Of a stretch of 46,360 nt of DNA, positions 45,284 through 46,360 are shown in pieces. Within the stretch, counting starts at the first letter, position 1, and each line of letters starts with the position of its first letter. The stretch lies in NCBI GenBank assembly GCA_030550625.1, contig JAUQOZ010000023.1, forward strand, positions 1-46,360. Reading direction: 5' to 3'. The stretch is from Chloroflexota bacterium. GTDB taxonomy: Bacteria > Chloroflexota > Chloroflexia > Chloroflexales > Chloroflexaceae. Below the pieces are notes generated by a model. The model made no database searches and was not told the DNA's origin. It saw only the letters and a program-made list of their open reading frames with translations. The translations under genes and the position numbers were made by a program.

Positions 45284-45808
45284 ATGGCAGTAACAAGTCG
45301 TGAAATCCGTTCACCGCGCCGGATGTCTACGATGGCCGTGCCGGCGCCAGCTCTCGGCACCACAGCATATATCGTGACTGGATTGTTGGCAGTTCTGGCG
45401 CTTTATGTGCTGGTCAGCGCCGTCATTAGTTGGGGGCAAGTCGTGGTTGACGATTGGCGATATGGGCGGCCACGCACGTTCCATCTGACGGCGGATGTTG
45501 GTCGCGCCGAAGAGACCGTTGGGCCGACGCGCCTGATCGCGATGAATCTCGACCGGCAGGTGTTGATCCTCGAAATTCCCGGTGGTGACGTGAGCAAGAC
45601 GCGCACGCTGATCGGGCCGTACTTGGTAGGGGCGAACGAGGATTTGACGCCGATCACGATGCGCTTGGCCGATCTGAATGGCGATGCCTTGCCTGATCTG
45701 GTGGTTGGGATCAAGAACGAAGAGATTGTCTACCTAAATCGCGGCGATAGCTTCGGTCTCGTCACTGCCGAAGAGCGGCAGCAGATCGTGCGCCAGATGG
45801 GTCGTTAG
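45284..45808 (+). CDS. Small membrane-anchored protein with an FG-GAP-like calcium motif
   Basis: The protein has 174 residues from the ATG at 45284, which has GGAGGAGGG six bases upstream. A basic N-terminus (SREIRSPRR) precedes one membrane helix (TTAYIVTGLLAVLALYVLVS, ~27-48). The outer domain of ~120 residues contains RLIAMNLDRQVLILEIPGG and ITMRLADLNGDALPDLVVGI, an FG-GAP/VCBS-type blade with a DxNxDxxxD calcium loop. One such blade cannot make a full propeller, so the protein may oligomerise or be a divergent relative. The promoter is the strongest in the window, suggesting abundant expression. Function unknown; no relative recognised. Confidence 0.75.
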   Translation: MAVTSREIRSPRRMSTMAVPAPALGTTAYIVTGLLAVLALYVLVSAVISWGQVVVDDWRYGRPRTFHLTADVGRAEETVGPTRLIAMNLDRQVLILEIPGGDVSKTRTLIGPYLVGANEDLTPITMRLADLNGDALPDLVVGIKNEEIVYLNRGDSFGLVTAEERQQIVRQMGR

Positions 45809-46360
45809 AAAGCAGGATTCTATGGCGGCTGGCAAACGTTGTCTGATGCAACCGCGAGCCGGTGGTTGGCAGGTAGTGGGGGTAAGCCGGGCAGGGTTGG
45901 TTGCGGTTTGGGTGATGAGTGATGGACATCAAGCTGTGGGTAGGCGTGCTTGCTTGAGAGGCGCGCAACGCAATCACAAGGTAGCTCTTAGCAGATGTGC
46001 CCGCCGGATACCGGCGGGCACGCTGGTTGTTACGGGGAATGGTTGCTCAAAACGCAACGCACGTTTGGGTGGATAGGCACTGGATAGGTGTGTCGCTCTT
46101 ACCAGTGAGAACGTATTGCTATTCGGTGGTTGGGCGTATGGCCGATCATAATTGTTGATCGCTGTGCGATGCCTCAATGCTCGGCGCTGCGCTCCCTTCT
46201 CCCACGCCAGTATTCGAGGGCAGACGGAACGTATGCTGTTGATGGCTCTCACCCCCATCCCCACTCTTCCCTCACGGCGGGAGCGGGGGAGCTGCGTGAT
46301 GGCGGTCACGGCATTGCGGGAGTGGAACGCAGAAGCGCCCCTCTCCTGCGCCAGCATCTG
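45809..46360. other. Gene-free tail with palindromes and a dispersed repeat
   Basis: No convincing gene is present in the last 550 bases. An 84-codon frame at 45822-46076 has a weak ribosome site and unconvincing composition. The stretch holds an 11-bp perfect hairpin (arms 45997-46007 and 46011-46021, loop ata) and a copy of the 7493-7533 repeat at 46157-46195. C-rich then G-rich stretches (46245-46290) resemble those following the first copy. Confidence 0.6.
46157..46195. repeat. Dispersed repeat, second copy
   Basis: It shares gatcgctgtgcgatgcc (17 identical bases) and then gctgcgctccc with 7493-7533, with a variable ~11-base centre. Both copies lie in gene-free DNA and are followed by C-rich/G-rich palindromic sequence. 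Confidence 0.7.

Noticed and set aside
45822-46076. 84-codon open frame after the anchored-protein gene
   Set aside because: It runs through an 11-bp perfect hairpin and has a weak ribosome site and no family signal.

Overview
The window comes from a filamentous anoxygenic phototroph of the genus Chloroflexus. The strongest evidence is a 1822-codon propionyl-CoA synthase fusion (33411-38879), the signature enzyme of the 3-hydroxypropionate bicycle. Its length matches what I recall for the Chloroflexus aurantiacus enzyme. A complete seven-gene alternative complex III operon (actABCDEFG, 13509-21600) of the photosynthetic type points the same way. Strain or species cannot be fixed from the sequence alone. 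I see no rRNA, tRNA, CRISPR array or intact mobile element.

Layout. 1-5860: the end of a secreted protein gene, a DUF2470-nitroreductase fusion, and a two-gene iron uptake operon (EfeO-like lipoprotein, then FTR1 permease) with a clear promoter and palindromic candidate operators. 5980-10961: a polytopic GT-C-like membrane protein, a repeat-rich gap, a histidine phosphatase, an undecaprenol/diacylglycerol kinase and an ABC1/UbiB-family kinase. 11015-13438: purD-purN and a divergent GIY-YIG nuclease. 13509-21600: the act operon on the minus strand. 21998-26582: ychF, a glycerate kinase and an AT-richer membrane protein gene, followed by a decayed gene remnant. 27042-29707: guaB followed closely by a mevalonate-pathway decarboxylase, behind a promoter and an intrinsic terminator in the leader. 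30234-33021: a small membrane protein and a kinase-like transmembrane receptor. 33411-38879: pcs. 38925-45064: a WecA/MraY-type sugar-phosphate transferase, an O-antigen ligase-TPR protein and recN. 45284-45808: a small anchored protein behind a near-consensus promoter, then a gene-free tail.

How the genes fit together. Alternative complex III carries electrons from menaquinol to the periplasmic acceptor of cyclic photosynthetic electron flow. Propionyl-CoA synthase uses ATP and NADPH to turn 3-hydroxypropionate into propionyl-CoA during CO2 fixation. The other genes are mostly housekeeping: purine synthesis (purD, purN, guaB), isoprenoid synthesis, cell-surface glycans, lipid recycling, iron uptake and DNA repair.

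Regulation is the richest source of new observations. Sigma70-like promoters with 17-base spacers precede the iron operon, act, guaB and the 45284 gene. Palindromes sit on the start region of the iron operon and around the -10 box of pcs. guaB has a probable attenuator. Many gene ends carry long perfect palindromes that look like a family of dispersed elements.
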